From the NCBI GenBank assembly GCA_009833045.1, contig WUUP01000010.1, positions 1 to 64,000 of the forward strand: DNA of 64,000 bases, written 5' to 3'. Position numbers and translations under genes: made by a program. Origin of the DNA: Saprospirales bacterium GYS_P2D (GTDB lineage Bacteria > Bacteroidota > Bacteroidia > Chitinophagales > Saprospiraceae). The stretch's first letter is position 1; the number at the start of each line of letters is the position of its first letter. The notes beneath the pieces were generated by a model. The model saw only the letters and a list, made by a program, of their open reading frames with translations, did not search any database and was not told where the DNA came from. This document shows, one piece after another, positions 60,322 to 64,000 of this stretch.

Positions 60322-61133
60322 AAAATATAACAGCATTCATCACAGGATCCAGCAGAGGCATTGGGAAGGCTATAGCCCTAAAATTAGCTGAGCAAGGTGC
60401 TAACATAGTCGTGGCAGCTAAGACGGTAGAGCCACATCCAAAGCTCGAAGGAACTATATATACAGCTGCAAAAGACATAGTAAAAGCAGGTGGTCAAGCA
60501 CTGCCAGTAGTCGTAGATATCCGATCAGAAGATACTATACAGGCAGCTGTAAATCAGGCGGTTGATACGTTTGGCTGTATCGACATACTGATCAATAATG
60601 CGAGTGCGATCAATCTGAGCAATACAGAAAGCCTCAATATGAAGCGCTATGATCTGATGCATGATATCAATGTGAGAGGCACATTCCTCACGAGCAAACT
60701 ATGCATACCTTGGTTAAAGAAATCTCAGAATGCACATATACTTACGCTATCTCCGCCTCTCAATCTTAAGCCTGAATGGTTTGGGGCTCATCTGGCATAT
60801 ACCATGTCCAAATATGGGATGAGGATGACTGTATTGGGATTAGCAGAAGAACTCAAGAAATACAATATCGCTGTGAATGCGCTCTGGCCTCAGACGGCGA
60901 TAGCTACGGCTGCTGTCAGAAATGTTCTTGGTGGCGAGGAGCTGATTAAATGTAGTCGCTCTACCCAGGTCATGGCGGATGCTGCTTATGAAATCTTGAA
61001 AAAGGATAGTAGTGAGTACACTGGGCAGTTTTGTATAGATGAGGAGGTGCTCAGGGAGGCTGGTGTCACTGATTTTGATCAGTATGCAGTCGATCCAAGT
61101 AAGAAGCTATTCAAAGACCTATTCGTAGAATAA
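60318..61133 (+). CDS. Short-chain dehydrogenase, HSDL2 / AtuG-like
   Basis: 271 residues from the ATG at 60318, which overlaps the synthetase stop (ATGA). It has the nucleotide motif ITGSSRGIGKA (~8), NNASAINL (~95) and YTMSKYGM (~162, catalytic Tyr/Lys). The C-terminal half, with LWPQTAIATAAVRNVLGG and DFDQYAVDP, matches the HSDL2 group, which includes proteins annotated as citronellol/citronellal dehydrogenase. Eukaryotic HSDL2 carries a C-terminal SCP2 domain; this protein does not, but the next gene does. Confidence 0.9.
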   Translation: MKNITAFITGSSRGIGKAIALKLAEQGANIVVAAKTVEPHPKLEGTIYTAAKDIVKAGGQALPVVVDIRSEDTIQAAVNQAVDTFGCIDILINNASAINLSNTESLNMKRYDLMHDINVRGTFLTSKLCIPWLKKSQNAHILTLSPPLNLKPEWFGAHLAYTMSKYGMRMTVLGLAEELKKYNIAVNALWPQTAIATAAVRNVLGGEELIKCSRSTQVMADAAYEILKKDSSEYTGQFCIDEEVLREAGVTDFDQYAVDPSKKLFKDLFVE

Positions 61134-61163
61134 AAACTAAAGAACAAGAAAAAACCTATCGTT

Positions 61164-62675
61164 ATGAATCAATACTATTTTACTGAGGAGCATGAGATGT
61201 TCAGAGAGAGTCTGCGCAGCTTTTTAGACAAAGAAGTGGCTCCTAATATTGACAAATGGGAAGAAGAGAGAAAAACACCAAAAGAAATCTGGAAGAAGAT
61301 GGGAGACATGGGTTTCCTTGGTCTTTCGTATCCAGAGAAATATGGAGGCTCAGAGCTGGACTTCTTTTATGATGTAGTGTTCAATGAAGAAATATGTCGT
61401 CTTAACTCTGGCGGATTTTCTATCACACAGCAGGTCACTCAGTATATGTCAGGGCCTTATATTCTGAAGTTTGGCTCAGAGAAGCTGAAGCAAAAGTATC
61501 TGCCTGGTATCATATCTGGAGATCAAGTATGCTCTATCGGTATCACCGAGCCAGGAGCAGGGTCTGATGCTCAAAATATCCAAACCAAAGCCGTCCGAGA
61601 TGGTGATCACTACATAGTCAATGGCTCGAAAACCTTCATCACGAATGGTGTCTATGGGGACTTTATAGTGACGGTAGTTAAGACTGACCCTGATGCTGGG
61701 GCAGCAGGTGTAAGCTTATTAGTGATCGAGCAAAGCATGGAGGGGGTGTCCACTAATAAGTTGAAGAAATTGGGCTGGCACTCGTCGGACACGGCAGAGA
61801 TCAGCTTTGATAATGTGCGAGTGCCTGTAGAAAATCTCGTGGGCGAAGAGGGTAGAGGATTCTACTATCTGATGAATGGCCTACAGCTCGAGCGTCTTTG
61901 TGCAGTACCAGGAGCTGTCTCTGCTTGTGAGAGAGCTATCGAGCTATCGCTGCAGTATATGTCTGAGCGTCAGGCATTTGGTCGGCCGATTAACAAGTTT
62001 CAGGTGCTACGTCATCGTATCGCTCAGTTAGCTTCAGAAGTAGAGGCTATGAAGGCTTTCTCTTATCAGTGCTGTAAGATGTATGCTGACGGCATCTATG
62101 ATGTCAAACTATGCTCTATGGCCAAGCTGCTCGTGACAGAGCTATCTGAAAAAGTAGCTACTCAGTGTCTTCAGCTTTATGGAGGCTATGGATTCATGGA
62201 GGAGTATCCGATGGCACGGATGTATCGTGATGTCAGAGTAGGTACTATCGGAGGAGGATCCTCTGAGATCATGCGAGAGATCATCGCTAAGATCGTCATC
62301 GATGATGTGAGCTATGACTCTGCTGGGTCTAAGTCGGCGGGAACTGTCTCTCGTGCACAGTCCAGCTCGGCTCCAGCTCAAGATCTGTCAGAGATGCTAT
62401 CTACCATATCCGTCAAAGCCGCTGAAGCGCCAAGTCTCGGCAGTACGCTCAAGTTTGATTTTGGTGATAGACAGTTATTCATAGATGGATCAGAAGGAAC
62501 AAATAAAGTATCTGAAGTGAATGATCCAGCGCAGTGTACAGTGACCATCTCAGAATCCGATTTTCAAAAATTAGTGGCTGGACAGCTTAATCCAATGGGA
62601 GCGGTCATGTCTGGGAAAATAAAGATAGATGGAGATATGGGAGTGGCTATGAAGCTGCAGTCATTATTTTCATAA
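61164..62675 (+). CDS. Acyl-CoA dehydrogenase fused to a C-terminal SCP2 lipid-binding domain
   Basis: 503 residues, against ~380-390 for usual acyl-CoA dehydrogenases. Residues 1-380 are a complete enzyme: CSIGITEPGAGSDAQN (~128), FITNG, RQAFGRPINKFQ (~273) and a C-terminal LYGGYGFMEEYPMARMYRD. The classical catalytic Glu site reads IGGGSSEI, with Gly in its place, whereas NGLQLERL (~243) keeps the Glu used by isovaleryl- and long-chain-type enzymes, so a branched or bulky acyl-CoA is likely. A Ser/Ala-rich linker (~382-405) leads to an SCP2 sterol-carrier-like domain (~410-503: LKFDFGDRQLFIDG, LVAGQLNPMGAVMSGKIKIDGD). It is the last gene of the operon, before a perfect 14-bp terminator stem. 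Confidence 0.92.
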   Translation: MNQYYFTEEHEMFRESLRSFLDKEVAPNIDKWEEERKTPKEIWKKMGDMGFLGLSYPEKYGGSELDFFYDVVFNEEICRLNSGGFSITQQVTQYMSGPYILKFGSEKLKQKYLPGIISGDQVCSIGITEPGAGSDAQNIQTKAVRDGDHYIVNGSKTFITNGVYGDFIVTVVKTDPDAGAAGVSLLVIEQSMEGVSTNKLKKLGWHSSDTAEISFDNVRVPVENLVGEEGRGFYYLMNGLQLERLCAVPGAVSACERAIELSLQYMSERQAFGRPINKFQVLRHRIAQLASEVEAMKAFSYQCCKMYADGIYDVKLCSMAKLLVTELSEKVATQCLQLYGGYGFMEEYPMARMYRDVRVGTIGGGSSEIMREIIAKIVIDDVSYDSAGSKSAGTVSRAQSSSAPAQDLSEMLSTISVKAAEAPSLGSTLKFDFGDRQLFIDGSEGTNKVSEVNDPAQCTVTISESDFQKLVAGQLNPMGAVMSGKIKIDGDMGVAMKLQSLFS

Positions 62676-62719
62676 GATAATACGTATCAAGGATACGATA
62701 GAGAATTTAAACAAAATAG

Positions 62720-62751
62720 AAAAGCCCTTGGCATTACTGCCAAGGGCTTTT
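62720..62751. terminator. Bidirectional terminator between the catabolic operon and the OmpA-type gene
   Basis: Perfect 14-base stem (AAAAGCCCTTGGCA with its complement) and a four-base loop. A-run and T-run on either side let it work for both converging transcripts. Confidence 0.92.
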
Positions 62752-62784
62752 GAGTTGATTTAACTAATGTTTTGCGTTCGTTAA

Positions 62785-64000
62785 TTAGAATTTGGCATTG
62801 AATACCACTCTTCTGTTTTCTGCTCTACCAGCAGCTGTATTATTATCTGCTATAGGCATTAACTCTCCAAATCCGACTGCCTTAAGTCTTGATGCTGAGA
62901 TGCCTTTGCCTACGAGATAGTTTAGTACAGCAGTAGCTCTCTCACTTGATAGCGTCATGTTGCGCTCATCGTTTCCTTGAGAGTCAGTATGACCTTCTAT
63001 AGTCACCATGAGACCAGGGTAGTCGGTCAGTACTTCCGCTACTTCGTCGAGGATAGCATATGACTGACGAGTGATCTCTGATGATCCACTGCGATAGTTG
63101 ATACCTCTTAGCGCTCTGGTGAATACTTCTGTAGCAGCTGCAGGTACAGGCTTAGCACATCCATCAGGACCTACGACGCCTCCTACCGTAGGACACTTGT
63201 CATCTTTATCAGCTATACCATCCCCGTCGCCATCAGGACATCCGTTGACAGGGCCTGCGGTATTTGGACATGCATCCACATCATCATTGACTCCATCGCC
63301 ATCGCTGTCAGACTTACAGCCATTAGCAGCATCACCTGCTACATTAGGGCATTCATCATCTTTATCAGCTACACCGTCACCGTCACTATCAGGACATCCA
63401 TTAAGAGATCCAGATGTGTTAGGACATGCATCATCTCCATCAGCCACACCATCACCATCAGCATCAGGGCAGCCCATGAGTGTACCGCTTGTGTTAGGGC
63501 ACTTATCATCTTTATCAGCTACACCGTCGCCATCACTATCAGGACATCCATTAAGTGTACCTGATGTGTTAGGACAGTCGTCATTACGATCGATCACGCC
63601 ATCACCATCCGAGTCAGGACATCCACCATTTGCGGCTGTGCCAGCATTCATTGGGCAGTCATCTTGACTATCGATGATACCATCACCGTCAGAGTCAGGA
63701 CATCCGCCAAACTCTTTTAATCCTGGGATATTTGGACATGCGTCTTTTTTATCTCGGATACCGTCACCATCTGCATCAGGAGCTCCATCGTCACCGAAAG
63801 TATAGGTAAGCGTACCTAAGACTCGTCTGCCAATCTGTGGGAAATTAGGGTAAGTTCTATACTTGCTGTCAAATAGATTTTGTGCGGTAACAGCTAATTG
63901 TAATCCGCTATCAAATCTATATCCTACACCTGCATCTACCAGATTTCTTTCGTCAGTATCTCCAGAATATTGACCTAAGAATACTGGGAATGACGGATCA
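62785..64000 (-). CDS. TonB-receptor-like barrel end + thrombospondin type 3 repeats + OmpA domain (5' end beyond the window)
   Basis: The frame is open to the right edge; at least 405 residues are visible. The first ~55 visible residues end an outer-membrane barrel in the way TonB-dependent receptors do (VTAQNLFDSKYRTYP, FPQIGRRVLGTLTYTF). Eight calcium-binding thrombospondin type 3 repeats (PDSDGDGVxDxxDxCP) follow. A C-terminal OmpA domain (TIEGHTDSQGN, NMTLSSERATAVLNYLV, ENRRVVFNAKF) should bind peptidoglycan. A shorter start at the Met at 63651 is not real, because the repeat series continues upstream of it in the same frame. Whether the barrel is a full receptor with plug cannot be seen here. 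Confidence 0.9.
   Translation of the reverse strand, partial: DPSFPVFLGQYSGDTDERNLVDAGVGYRFDSGLQLAVTAQNLFDSKYRTYPNFPQIGRRVLGTLTYTFGDDGAPDADGDGIRDKKDACPNIPGLKEFGGCPDSDGDGIIDSQDDCPMNAGTAANGGCPDSDGDGVIDRNDDCPNTSGTLNGCPDSDGDGVADKDDKCPNTSGTLMGCPDADGDGVADGDDACPNTSGSLNGCPDSDGDGVADKDDECPNVAGDAANGCKSDSDGDGVNDDVDACPNTAGPVNGCPDGDGDGIADKDDKCPTVGGVVGPDGCAKPVPAAATEVFTRALRGINYRSGSSEITRQSYAILDEVAEVLTDYPGLMVTIEGHTDSQGNDERNMTLSSERATAVLNYLVGKGISASRLKAVGFGELMPIADNNTAAGRAENRRVVFNAKF

Noticed and set aside
51854-62675. Straight assignment of the operon as leucine degradation (liu)
   Set aside because: HMG-CoA lyase is absent, and AtuB/AtuG-like dehydrogenases and a long-chain-type synthetase are present; the atu-like reading fits better but is left open.
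63098-63667. Regular ~80-base spaced DNA repeats and a long antisense frame, at first sight CRISPR-like
   Set aside because: The periodicity comes from in-frame thrombospondin type 3 repeats encoded on the minus strand; there are no variable spacers.

Overview
The window reads as a chromosomal segment of a Bacteroidota bacterium, most probably from the Saprospiria side of the phylum. The evidence is: a type IX secretion (T9SS) sorting domain (18916-19713); a sensor kinase with a two-component-regulator propeller and Y_Y_Y domain (11670-14729); large secreted multidomain peptidases; a TonB-receptor-like barrel joined to thrombospondin type 3 repeats and an OmpA domain (62785 to the right edge); and a chain of tandem GAF-like sensor modules of a kind common in this phylum. 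No rRNA, tRNA, CRISPR array or intact insertion sequence was seen. Genes run off both edges of the window.

Layout. 1-6470 (minus): a giant histidine kinase, cut by the left edge, with eleven tandem ~188-residue sensor modules before its phosphoacceptor helix. 7262-14729 (minus): sensor kinase, LuxR/NarL-type response regulator and secreted M4 metallopeptidase, divergent from an M36 fungalysin (14907) and a small T9SS-sorted protein (18916). A near-perfect 20-bp palindrome occurs twice here, once in the divergent promoter and once just before the regulator gene. 19801-20742, 24384-25096 and 50485-51850: gene-free stretches filled with the same three dispersed repeat types. 20743-34610 (minus): mostly single genes, namely TolB-propeller/amidohydrolase, PLP decarboxylase, DUF1801 protein, CsaA, GH2 beta-galactosidase, an unknown exported protein, an AhpD-like protein with an AraC regulator, and a nucleoside-hydrolase-like lipoprotein.

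35151-39603 (plus): a MacAB-type efflux operon (one ATPase, two permeases, one adaptor). 39796-43161 (minus): an AT-rich SMEK-domain/STAND-type NTPase, a probable antiphage gene that looks imported. 43465-47990 (plus): a sulfur-handling set of thioredoxin, persulfide-dioxygenase/rhodanese, DUF983, two half-size YeeE/YedE transporters and a porin. 47984-50484 (minus): an acetolactate-synthase-like enzyme overlapping an MscS channel.

51854-62675 (plus): a nine-gene catabolic operon behind two palindromic operators: TetR regulator, biotin-dependent acyl-CoA carboxylase (two subunits), enoyl-CoA hydratase, beta-keto acid cleavage enzyme, two short-chain dehydrogenases, acyl-CoA synthetase, and an acyl-CoA dehydrogenase fused to an SCP2 lipid-binding domain. 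Its content resembles the atu/liu clusters that degrade acyclic isoprenoids and branched-chain acids. The strongest candidates for something undescribed are the SMEK-STAND gene, the atu-like operon with its ACAD-SCP2 fusion, the palindrome-linked protease regulon and the eleven-module kinase.
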